DNA of 64,000 nt from NCBI GenBank assembly GCA_964019425.1, contig OZ025864.1:56001-120000 (forward strand), given 5' to 3'. A model generated the notes under the pieces. That model searched no databases. It saw nothing but the letters and a program-made list of their open reading frames with translations, and was not told the origin of the DNA. This DNA comes from Flectonema sp. DT1601. Lineage: Eukaryota > Euglenozoa > Diplonemea > Diplonemida > Diplonemidae. Both the position numbers and the translations under genes were made by a program. Shown here in pieces: positions 9,601 through 18,110 of this stretch. Each line of letters begins with the position of its first letter. Position 1 is the stretch's first letter.

Positions 9601-9925
9601 GCGATAACTCGATTAGTCCAGGGTACAAAGCACAAAAGAAAATATCACCAACAGCTGAAACATTGTTGAATCCAAGGAAGCAGTAATATAGAAAACAATC
9701 AACCAATACTCGACAAGTCCACAGATGTAAGTGAACAATAACTTCTGAGGAAATGATGTCCAATAGATGTGACGTATCGAAGACCAGAAATACTAATCAT
9801 TATAATATGATCGCAGGAGGATATGAAAATTATCAGAACTGTTCAACTCCTGATCAACTCAAGTGATGTGAGAGTATTAAGGTACAAGAATTCATCACTA
9901 TTCACTTCGCAGGAATGCTTTCTTT
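9601..9925 (-). pseudogene. Degenerate BspA-type LRR fragment with repeat copy 2
   Basis: Second copy of the 3610-3980 element. The minus strand reads LRYVTSIGHHFLRSYCSLTS then VDLSSIG and a stop, followed by a frameshifted relic of the next repeats (NNVSAVGD). Several deletions separate it from copy 1, yet bases 9727-9925 are almost identical to 3782-3980. Confidence 0.6.
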
Positions 9926-9970
9926 TCTCCTCGCAGTATCAATGAACCCATTTCATTGTTGTATCCGTAA

Positions 9971-10774
9971 TTACATTCCATAACGTGTGATTACAAAAGC
10001 AGCCATAACAATAATTAAAATAACAGCAGGAGTCCAGTCAGTTGGCGGGTTACTCGACTCTTCAGATGTAATGTCTTTCGCAACTTCAGCACACGCGAAG
10101 AAATTTCCGCCACCAAATCCACAAAACAAGTCTGACTCACAATCTCGGTACCAAGAATCACAGTATGAAGACTTTATAGGCATTTGTGAGAGTTGCCATT
10201 TGTTATGACCAGGGACGTTGATGTCATAGGCGTTTGGATGATCAGCTGTGGCATCAGAGTGGTCAGGAAATTTCATAAAATGATACACAGCAGGTTCACA
10301 TTCGTACATACACGCTTCGTTTACAAAATACTTCTCACATTTACTACTTAGCTTCCCGCACATATTCCAACTCAGAGCAGATGTGCTCTCAAGCTGTGAT
10401 GGGTTTCGAACATTCTCTGAATGACAACACGATCTCTGTTTCCATGAAGGACACGCAGTATTTACGATATCAGGTTCGGGAGAGGGTTCGTCTTTGTGGA
10501 GGAACGAGAGGCATTTTTCACTCTCTCCTCTTTTAATAAAACCAAACAGAGTCTGGTTTCTTGATAATCTTTCAGTAACAACATCATTGGGATTCTCACT
10601 CCCAGAGAACCACATCGTATAAGCATTATCTTCGTCTGTAGAATACACAAACGAATCTCCCCACATCTTCTCACAAAGATTCTTACCTCCACCATAGATA
10701 TCCTTGAACGTCCGACAGCGCAGGTCACTTCCTAAAGAAAACACAACCACTGCAACAGCAGTTGCTGATGACAT
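9971..10774 (-). CDS. Folate-receptor-like cysteine-rich membrane protein
   Basis: A 267-residue secretory protein. It starts at the ATG at 10774 with a signal peptide (MSSATAVAVVVFSLGSDLRC) and ends in a hydrophobic segment, WTPAVILIIVMAAFVITRY, with only two residues after it, so it is tail-anchored or GPI-anchored. The ectodomain is cysteine-rich (about 16 Cys), with SCCHSE, MCGKLSSKCEKYF, ACMYECEPAVYHF and YCDSWYRDCESDLFCGFGG. This spacing resembles the folate receptor / riboflavin-binding family, including the ECEP segment. A vitamin-uptake or surface-binding role is inferred. I am fairly sure of secretion and anchoring, less sure of ligand class. Confidence 0.65.
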   Translation of the reverse strand: MSSATAVAVVVFSLGSDLRCRTFKDIYGGGKNLCEKMWGDSFVYSTDEDNAYTMWFSGSENPNDVVTERLSRNQTLFGFIKRGESEKCLSFLHKDEPSPEPDIVNTACPSWKQRSCCHSENVRNPSQLESTSALSWNMCGKLSSKCEKYFVNEACMYECEPAVYHFMKFPDHSDATADHPNAYDINVPGHNKWQLSQMPIKSSYCDSWYRDCESDLFCGFGGGNFFACAEVAKDITSEESSNPPTDWTPAVILIIVMAAFVITRYGM

Positions 10775-11126
10775 TTTATAGTGAGTTGGACAGGGGGGGA
10801 CTTGGATAAATAAATCAAGGTTAACACGCAACAAATTAGACATGAATCATTATAACTGGATTCTGTCCACACAAAATCGCATGCTTTAAATAAACTACCA
10901 GAGAAAGAAATGCTGTCAAGTCAAATTGACCCGGGGACCACGCACTGGGGGGGGGGGGGGTGGTGTACCTGATAAACTGAAATTATTTATAAAAATAATC
11001 CGAAAAGGTTGATAAGCCCTAGAGCATCTGATTTTAAAACATTTATGTGCAGATCCTCTTAGACATTATTGAATACGGGAGGTGTCATCTATTGTCAAAC
11101 GTCGATACCTACCAAAACCTGAAAGG
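10775..11126. other. Spacer with G homopolymer
   Basis: Contains a G-run at about 10947-10960 followed by tggtg. Otherwise AT-rich. No gene seen. Confidence 0.5.
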
Positions 11127-11455
11127 TCAACAAAAAGTGATTTGCAAACAATTATATAAAAAACCATCTCCAACACTGGTGACACCACTAAGACATGAAA
11201 GGTCAAGAGAAGTGATTTGAGAACATTTATATAAGAAACAAGCACCAATACTAGTAACACGACTAAGACCCGAAAGGTCAAGAGAAGTGATTTGAGAACA
11301 TTCACCAATACTAGAAACACTACTAAGACTTGTAAGGTCAATAGAAGTGATTTGCGAAGATTTATGCAATCACCAGCGAAAGACAGTTCAACTTTCTCTG
11401 CATCAACATCCCACTCGTCAGCCGCTGCCGTCATCCACAACGGAATCAGCACCAA
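11127..11455 (-). pseudogene. BspA-type LRR array fragment
   Basis: The minus strand of 11127-11369 gives about 80 residues without a stop: repeats SQITSIDLTSLSSVSSIG, then CSQITSLDLSGLSRVTSIGA, then CSQITSLDLSCLSGVTSVGD. The unit is about 25 residues and the DNA repeats with the same period. The second unit is shortened. An alternative frame from 11455 supplies an unrelated N-terminus, but no full-length gene can be assembled. It could be a small functional LRR gene; relic is more likely because two other spacers hold broken copies. Confidence 0.5.
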
Positions 11456-11693
11456 CTGTGACTGACACAGCAGGGAATCCTAAATCCGGACACGTCACAA
11501 AAAACTTGCATTGTTATTTTATTTGCTTCCTATTTTTAGTAATCTACTGAAGGACAGAAAAAGATTAATTAAAATTGCTGAGCGGCAACAATCGTAAAGT
11601 AATAAGGAAAAACTGAAAAGATATTCTGTGGTTGTAATTTCCTATAAAATACTATTACGGCTCTACTGTTTGTCAGGAGACGAATGACTATAA

Positions 11694-12935
11694 TTAGGTT
11701 TTACCGTTCCTTGAAAGAGGGCTGTGTACACCACCTTCGGGTACCTCAACCACGTTAGTTTTTATGTGTGAAATTCCCATCGGTGATGATGATTGATTCC
11801 GCGAAGAGCTCAAAGGACGTCTTACTAGACGAGTGTTGACGGCCCGACTTCCGTGATTACGACGTTTGCGTTCTTTTGGAGGAGGATCCACCAACTTATC
11901 AGCGTCTTGACGAATCGACAATGATATTGAAACAGATTTCAAACTAACGACATCTGACTGTGAAAATGTATGCAAAAATTCAATGCTTTGATCATCATTA
12001 ATCTTATTTTTAACAATTGCAAAAACCGAAGCATAGCGACAGCTGTCAGCAGTTGTTTCCAAGACGGAGTCTAAAAGGTTACTAATCGGTATTTTGTCAT
12101 CATCAAAAAGACATTTTGCTTTCTGAACTATCCTAGATTCTGGTACACCGACACCCGATGATAAGCAACCGTCTTTTAAAAAATAAACTCCAGCAGTGAG
12201 TGAGTAAATTACGTGTTGGACTTCAGCACTATCGATATCGTCAACTTCAGAGTCTGATGGTATGTATTTATAAAGATAAGATTGTTTTCTATCACCAACA
12301 ACAATATCATAAGAATCAAACGAATTCATGAACATCGAGCACCTGGTAGATAAAGCAGCGCACATCTCTGCGAAAACTAATGGAGGACTGGATGACTGTA
12401 AATAATAATCAACAAGTTGACTAAAAGACGGAACAGATCTCGAATCTGTAAACGTTGGAACCGTCGATGCAAGTGTATAGCTACTCAGAGGAATGTTTTG
12501 ATTGATGTAGAGTTGTTGAGCCGCTGAAGTTGCTTTTGGAAAAGCTTTTCTAATCAAATCCCATCGAGAATTGCCACCAGACATTGCAACAGATACAACT
12601 CTCATAGCATTCCATATAGTCGTGTCATAGTTGCGTACCACAAGAGATCTACTTATTGAAATCTGGGATGCTGGAGGCTTTTCAACTACTGATTGTTTCT
12701 GTCCGATCACACCAATCCATCTTCCCTTATCTCCGATACCAAAGGTAGCTCCCTCCTGGTCATCACTACCTCTTCCACATGATATGTACTTATAGTCTTT
12801 TTGACCTTTATTCTCATCATCTAACGCACATGATCTCGTGATGTAAGGTAGTGACATTGTATTTTGAATATCAGTTTCTCCATATGACGCAATCACAGGT
12901 ATTAACCCACCAGGATCCAATACAAAAACCATCAT
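11694..12935 (-). CDS. Unrecognised protein, 413 residues
   Basis: No family recognised. The frame runs from MMVFVLDPGGLIPVIASY to SRNGKT. The first 320 residues look globular, with predicted strands and helices and motifs such as GIGDKGRWIGVIG and YSLTAGVYFLKDGCLSSGVG. The last 70 are basic and Ser/Arg-rich (PPKERKRRNHGSRAVNTRLV). There is no signal peptide or membrane segment. An acceptor-like sequence TTTTTTACAG lies about 50 bases upstream of the ATG. I considered a TANGO2/NRDE-like fold but the NRDE motif is absent. Confidence 0.7.
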   Translation of the reverse strand: MMVFVLDPGGLIPVIASYGETDIQNTMSLPYITRSCALDDENKGQKDYKYISCGRGSDDQEGATFGIGDKGRWIGVIGQKQSVVEKPPASQISISRSLVVRNYDTTIWNAMRVVSVAMSGGNSRWDLIRKAFPKATSAAQQLYINQNIPLSSYTLASTVPTFTDSRSVPSFSQLVDYYLQSSSPPLVFAEMCAALSTRCSMFMNSFDSYDIVVGDRKQSYLYKYIPSDSEVDDIDSAEVQHVIYSLTAGVYFLKDGCLSSGVGVPESRIVQKAKCLFDDDKIPISNLLDSVLETTADSCRYASVFAIVKNKINDDQSIEFLHTFSQSDVVSLKSVSISLSIRQDADKLVDPPPKERKRRNHGSRAVNTRLVRRPLSSSRNQSSSPMGISHIKTNVVEVPEGGVHSPLSRNGKT

Positions 12936-13382
12936 AGTTTAAAGTGTAAATGAGATTGAGGAGCACCTCACATGTCCTTCTTCTATCTGTAAAAAAAAAT
13001 AATTTTAAGAAGACAATCCTGACATCAAAAAAAACAAACAAATGAACGTCACGAAACAAATAAAAAAAAACAAAAAAGAAATCTTTCAAAACCATACTCC
13101 CCTCCTCTTTTTTTTTTTTTTTTTTTTCTTACATTTTCAGGCTGATGATATTAGAATATACTAATTAAGACTGTAATGGAAAAAAAAAAAAAAAAAAAAA
13201 GAAAGGAGGGGGAAAAAAAAAAAAGTAATGAACAGGTTGTCAGCTCGATTTCACTGTTCAGAAGTAGATTTTTTTCGATAGTAACAAACTAAAGAAAGAA
13301 ATCTACATCATAAAAAAAAAAAAAAAGATTAGATAACTAAAAATACAACTATTGAAGATAAGTGATCATCAAGTACGTTGTG
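12936..13382. other. Intergenic spacer
   Basis: Homopolymer-rich: T-run 13109-13128, A-runs near 13180-13200 and 13215-13225. No gene recognised. Confidence 0.6.
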
Positions 13383-14492
13383 TCATTTATCAATATCTGT
13401 GTCAGACTTGCGATGATCTTCCTTTTTTACAATTTGAACATCGACAGTCCATTTCTCAACGTCTACCCTCCATCTGCCAGGTTTTAACCTGTCTGGTAGT
13501 TGATTTTGTGAAGGAGTGTTTGCGACTGTATGAGTTGATTTTTCTAAATCCACAGCAATAAAACGCCTGTATAACAATCCAAGAATCGAAACAACAACAA
13601 GCGTTGCTGAGATGAAGATTGGTTCCAATATATCAAGAGAGCAAGCTTGACCAAATTCACAAGACCGTTCACAAGAAGCAATGCAGGCACAACCAACAGG
13701 ACAGTATTGTGACCGAAGTGGACATGTGTAACCAGAACCGAGATCACACTTTTGTAATTGCGACAAGTGGAATTCAGGTATCGACCCTTTAAATTTATTA
13801 TCACGTAAAATCAATTCACTCAAACCAACAACTTTCGTTAACGAGGTCGGCAACGATCCAGAAATCAAATTATTATCAAGCCACAAGTTTCGTAACATCC
13901 TCAACGGACTGAGGTCAGGAAGAGAACCAGATATTTGATTTGAACCCAAGTAAACGTATTGTAAGTTTGTCATATTCCCCATCAAAGAAGGAAGAGTTCC
14001 AGTCAGTTTGTCCCATGAGATAGAAAGCGTATGCAGATTCTGAAGAGTTGTTATTGAATTCGGAATTTGTCCAACAAAGGAGTTGCTATCAAACTCAATT
14101 ACTGAAAGCTGTCTTGCCTGACTGATACACTCTGGTATCGATCCGACGAATGAATTTGATGGGATGCTCAAAGAAAAAAGGTTTTCACTAAAAATAGAAC
14201 AAGGTAGTGTACCTGAAACCCTATTAAGAGAAAGGTCGATAGAAGATACAGAAATTAAATTCATTTCCGGAAGTGTTCCTTCCAAATTATTATTAGCTAA
14301 TTTCAGTGAAACGACATCCTTTCCACTGCACACTACACCAAACCATTCGCATACATTTGAATCGGTATTCCACCTTGAGTTATTCAGCCATTCTGTACCC
14401 TTTGTTGACTGGTATAAAAGTATTAACGACTCTTTTACCGATGCGTCGACAGCTGCAGTGGCAATAACCGCTAGCAGCAGCACCGCAGCCAT
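13383..14492 (-). CDS. Secreted/membrane LRR protein (plant-type LRR, type I)
   Basis: A 369-residue type I membrane protein. The first ATG at 14492 gives a signal peptide (MAAVLLLAVIATAAVDAS). The cap region LLYQSTKGTEWLNNSRWNTD then CEWFGVVCSGKDVVSL is the W-GV-C motif that opens LRR ectodomains in plant receptor-like proteins and in Leishmania PSA-type surface proteins. About seven to eight 24-residue LRRs of type L--L---N---G-LP follow (about residues 60-250), then a Cys-rich juxtamembrane segment (CPVGCACIASCERSCEFGQAC). One transmembrane helix (IFISATLVVVSILGLLY) and a 60-residue basic tail without kinase finish it. Likely surface adhesion or ligand recognition. Confidence 0.85.
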   Translation of the reverse strand: MAAVLLLAVIATAAVDASVKESLILLYQSTKGTEWLNNSRWNTDSNVCEWFGVVCSGKDVVSLKLANNNLEGTLPEMNLISVSSIDLSLNRVSGTLPCSIFSENLFSLSIPSNSFVGSIPECISQARQLSVIEFDSNSFVGQIPNSITTLQNLHTLSISWDKLTGTLPSLMGNMTNLQYVYLGSNQISGSLPDLSPLRMLRNLWLDNNLISGSLPTSLTKVVGLSELILRDNKFKGSIPEFHLSQLQKCDLGSGYTCPLRSQYCPVGCACIASCERSCEFGQACSLDILEPIFISATLVVVSILGLLYRRFIAVDLEKSTHTVANTPSQNQLPDRLKPGRWRVDVEKWTVDVQIVKKEDHRKSDTDIDK

Positions 14493-14619
14493 TTGGACCA
14501 CCTAGTTTGTTTTGAAATAACTTTTTAATAAACAACACATATTTTTTTTTTTCATATTTTAAAAGAGATATATCAACTCCACAATAAAAATAAGATGGTT
14601 TGAGAACGTGTCGTGACAG

Positions 14620-14658
<39 letters not shown>

Positions 14659-14677
14659 ACACAATTCCATTTTTTTG

Positions 14678-16009
14678 TTATTTCCTATGATGTAAATACT
14701 TCAATCGAAGAGAAGGCAAATCCTGTTTTCGAACAAAAGAAAACAACGAAAGCACCGCTGATGCTAATCTCCGAGAACGGAGAACCGCAGCTGCAGCTAG
14801 CAACACAGCAGAGACTGATATGTTATAAAACGACACCAAGCACTGTCGCAAACACAGAGCAATTCTAATAGCGAGGAGGTACTGTTGACGTTTGATACAT
14901 ATCGCAATGAGAAGAGACCAAGAACGAGGACACTCAACTTTTCTATTCAAAAACAGCTGCAGTTGTCGACGAGGAACGATGTCGGATGACCTCATCGCAA
15001 CAGCTTGAAAACATCCATCTCGATCATTAAAACCCTTCCCACTCAAATAATACTTTGCTTTATGAACTTCAGCATTCGTCGAAGAACAACTCGATAAGAC
15101 TCTGCTACCAAATTCAGTTACAATGCCACTACGTATAGTTTTATTTTTTAAGAGACTAGCTGCTTTACAAACTGCTAAGCAGAATACAACATCAATTTCT
15201 AAATTTATATTTTTAGTGTCCGAAATTATTCTTTTAACCCCCTCTGGGAATCCCAAAAGTCTAAAAAAATTAACAATCAGAGTGTAGTGAGCAATCGAAA
15301 GCGAAAGACGTCGATAACAGAAAAGAACATGGTTAAACAAATGAGAATACGACAATACTTTTACATCTGAATTAACAATTCTATAATGTTCAATTGACCT
15401 AACAATAGCAGCCATGTAACCATGAGATTCCCTTGAATCGGTTTCACTCAGGAAAGGAAAATAATTCCAACATCTCTCTGGATACCATACAATGAGATAC
15501 ACCATAACAGGTGACCTGTTTATATCAATGCAATAGTTTTTAGTGAGTTTTGTACACAAGTGAGACCCCCAAGTGAAGTCTCTTAAAAACAGAGAAGACA
15601 ATAAAAGAAGTTTTAAAACGACTTGATTACAACTAAAGCCGTGACGATGATACCAAGATCTGATAAAAAGGTGTAATTTACATCGATGAAGAGCTGTTAT
15701 TAAAATAGCATTTCCATCAGGTCCTAATGGTATATTGTATTGAAAGGCTCTGCTGACGAGTTGGGTTACTTCACTTCCTTTTCGGAGTTCACCACATCGT
15801 TGGATTGCAACGTTCCACACGCTCCAATCATCTTTTTTTGATACCATATTTACAATATCAGCTGCGGTGTTCATCTTTGATATTGCTAATCTCTCCGATT
15901 TGGACTTCACTGGACCTGGTTTATTAAGAGCTTTGACCGCTCTTTCTCCAAACAACTTCTTTCTCCTTCTGATTGCTGTTGGTAGTCTGTCTAAAGTACT
16001 GTTTACCAT
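14678..16009 (-). CDS. Predicted PPR-like helical-repeat protein
   Basis: A 443-residue, mostly helical, basic protein. Segments such as WNVAIQRCGELRKGSEVTQL followed by PLGPDGNAILITALHRCK match the two-helix PPR pattern, and similar units recur near the C-terminus (WSLLIAICIKRQQYLLAIRI, VLLAAAAVLRSRRLASAVLS). The N-terminus is Arg/Lys-rich (RLPTAIRRRKKLFGERAVKA), compatible with mitochondrial import. Repeats are weaker than in the PPR gene at 4420-5841, so another alpha-solenoid family is possible. An RNA-binding role in the mitochondrion is inferred. Confidence 0.6.
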   Translation of the reverse strand: MVNSTLDRLPTAIRRRKKLFGERAVKALNKPGPVKSKSERLAISKMNTAADIVNMVSKKDDWSVWNVAIQRCGELRKGSEVTQLVSRAFQYNIPLGPDGNAILITALHRCKLHLFIRSWYHRHGFSCNQVVLKLLLLSSLFLRDFTWGSHLCTKLTKNYCIDINRSPVMVYLIVWYPERCWNYFPFLSETDSRESHGYMAAIVRSIEHYRIVNSDVKVLSYSHLFNHVLFCYRRLSLSIAHYTLIVNFFRLLGFPEGVKRIISDTKNINLEIDVVFCLAVCKAASLLKNKTIRSGIVTEFGSRVLSSCSSTNAEVHKAKYYLSGKGFNDRDGCFQAVAMRSSDIVPRRQLQLFLNRKVECPRSWSLLIAICIKRQQYLLAIRIALCLRQCLVSFYNISVSAVLLAAAAVLRSRRLASAVLSLFSFVRKQDLPSLRLKYLHHRK

Positions 16010-16413
16010 AACAGAGTATTGTAGTATTTGAGTGGCAGCTGTATAAGTTTATGTTCGCACATCATCCATACTTATATTTAAAACCTGAAAAAAAAAAGTA
16101 AACGAAAACTCATACTTTTGATTGCTATTCACTTATAAACACATCATGGGGATGTAGTTTTTTTTTTTTTTTTTTTTTTGGTTAAAATATTAAAATCCTC
16201 TAATTTTCTCGGCACGAAAATAACAAACGTCTTCATTTCTTATTTCCCTTTTTTTTAAAAAAGCAAGTTTTAAAAAAAAAAAAACAGATGGAAAGCCATT
16301 CTTCTGTAGATTGTAAAAACAGACAGGAATAAGATCTTAATCAAGGTTGATGAAGTCTTGCAGACTTATCATTTTAGTGAATCAGTTCATCGAAAATACA
16401 AAACATTACTTAT
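16010..16413. other. Intergenic spacer
   Basis: AT-rich with T-run 16158-16177 and A-run 16273-16284. No gene seen. Confidence 0.5.
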
Positions 16414-17799
16414 TTAGTTAACGATCACTGCTAATAGTAACAACACAAAAACAGATACAGTTGAAACCGTAAAACTACCCGCTGATGACCTGTGACGGTA
16501 TTCTGAGTCGTCAGTAACGACCAACAACCAAGTGAGACCTCCTCTGATACGAATCTGTGTTTTTGATGATGTTTTTTTTTTTTCTATATAAGGTTAGACA
16601 TAATAATTAATAAAAATAATCGGCGAAATTTCACTTTTTTTTTTTACTTAACTCACTCACACTTTTTTTGTTTTGTTTGTGCGCCACCAGGTACAAAAAT
16701 ACTAATAAAGGAATAGGCTACGCTGACACAATTATTTTGTAGATACAAAAAAAAAAAAAAAAAAAACACATACTGGATAAGTTTGAATCGAATCCCAACG
16801 GATTAAGCTCCCCAACAATTGGTCAGCGTGAAGTAAAACAGGCCCAATACGAGCTGCTCTTTGTAATCCCCCGAGATGATGCGACACAGGACTGAAAATC
16901 TGCATAAATGGCGACTGAAAACAACTCATCTTTTCATGCTGTTGGATTGTTGGTTTTACGGGGTGACAAGAATATATAATATAAAAGAATTAATCCAATA
17001 ATAATCATACCGTTAACTTTATTAAAGATGACGCTGCCATTGTTGACGCAATGACCGTAGCAGTTCCTGGATCCGCGAGGACGACTTCTGATCCTGGAGC
17101 TGGGCGGTTGATTCCAAGAATCATGTGAAGGCCGCTTAAAGAGACGTCAATACCAACGACGCCAAGTCTAGTGCCGTCTGAAGATGTTACACTTTTCGCG
17201 ATTGTAATCGCAACACCGGAAGTGTAATCAGACGTTCTAAAGATATACGGAGGAAACCATGTTGGAGAGCTACTCTCTGCTGCATACCAACTCTTAGTAC
17301 GAGCATCATATGGTAGTTTATGTTCGAGGTCATCGAGTTCCCATTTCATAGGATCGTTACCAACGTTATAGAAATGTAAGTCTCCTAAAACTGTACCGGC
17401 TGGTGACTTACAACTGCTTCTTCGGGTTGGTGTAGTACAGTCGAGTTGTGGATTACTAGGAGGGGTTCCAACAAGTACTTGGTAGTTATTATTACTGTTC
17501 TGGACTCCAATCATTTCACCATTCTCACGAGCGTAGTAACACGAGAAGACTCCAGCGTTACCTTCTTCTGATTCAAATAACTTTCTCAGTTCAGACTCAA
17601 TCACTAAATGTGACTTAGGAAATTCACTATCGAGCTCACCCTTTCCAGCAATTCCCCAAAGAGTTTCTAATAATGCGACACCTCTTTCCATTTCTTGTTT
17701 TATGGTGCTGGCTATTCTTGATGCACTACTCTCCATTGATTTTCCATCCAATGCCGTAGACCCGCTTATTAGTAAGGATAACACTAGCAGAAATTTCAT
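16414..17799 (-). CDS. Secreted dCache-domain protein with GPI-type C-terminus (3 exons)
   Basis: Three exons (17011-17799, 16774-16938, 16414-16554) give 364 residues in frame; introns have donors GTATGA and GTATGT and acceptors CCAACAG and AAACACAG. A signal peptide (MKFLLVLSLLISGSTAL) is followed by a double-Cache sensor ectodomain; the hallmark is PYDARTKSWYAAESSSPTWF, then YTSGVAITIAKSV and GVVGIDVSLSGLH. Such domains bind small molecules in chemoreceptors, histidine kinases and cyclases. Here no cytoplasmic domain follows: the last exon ends SSAGSFTVSTVSVFVLLLLA plus VIVN, which looks like a GPI signal or a tail-less membrane anchor. Intron 2 is long (219 bases) and contains a dispersed repeat. 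Confidence 0.78.
16560..16740. repeat. Dispersed repeat R2, copy in an intron
   Basis: The segment around 16636-16735 (gttttgtttgtgcgccacca ... ggctacgctgacaca) resembles 48976-49062 (gttttgtttgtgcgcaacca ... agttacgctgccaca) in the same orientation. It lies inside intron 2 of the dCache gene. Confidence 0.6.
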
Positions 17800-17933
17800 T
17801 TTAATGTGTGTTTTTTTGTTTTCTTTTTTTGTTTTACTTAAACAACTTGCCCCCCTGTTTTTTTTTTGAAAAATATCATTAAAAAAAGATGTAACAAACC
17901 ACCTCCCAAAGAACAATAATAATGCATTAGCTC

Positions 17934-17965
<32 letters not shown>

Positions 17966-18110
17966 CCATTACTTCGAAAAAGATACACAACGAATAATTC
18001 TAAAATAATAATTTCTAACTAAGTACCCTATAGTAGGAGGATGGAAAAAAAAAAAAAAAAAAAAAAAAAACGATCAACGTGGAGCAACGATCACGTGGAT
18101 GAGAAACACA
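17800..18110. other. Intergenic spacer
   Basis: T-run 17938-17964 and A-run 18043-18070 dominate. No gene seen. Confidence 0.5.

Noticed and set aside
11694..12935. Possible TANGO2/NRDE-type protein
   Set aside because: Some Gly-Trp spacing is similar, but the defining N-terminal Cys and NRDE motif are absent.
12871..13095. Minus-strand frame overlapping the start of the 413-residue protein
   Set aside because: Low complexity (Phe-rich) and out of frame with the gene. An acceptor-like TTTTTTACAG inside it suggests leader or intron.
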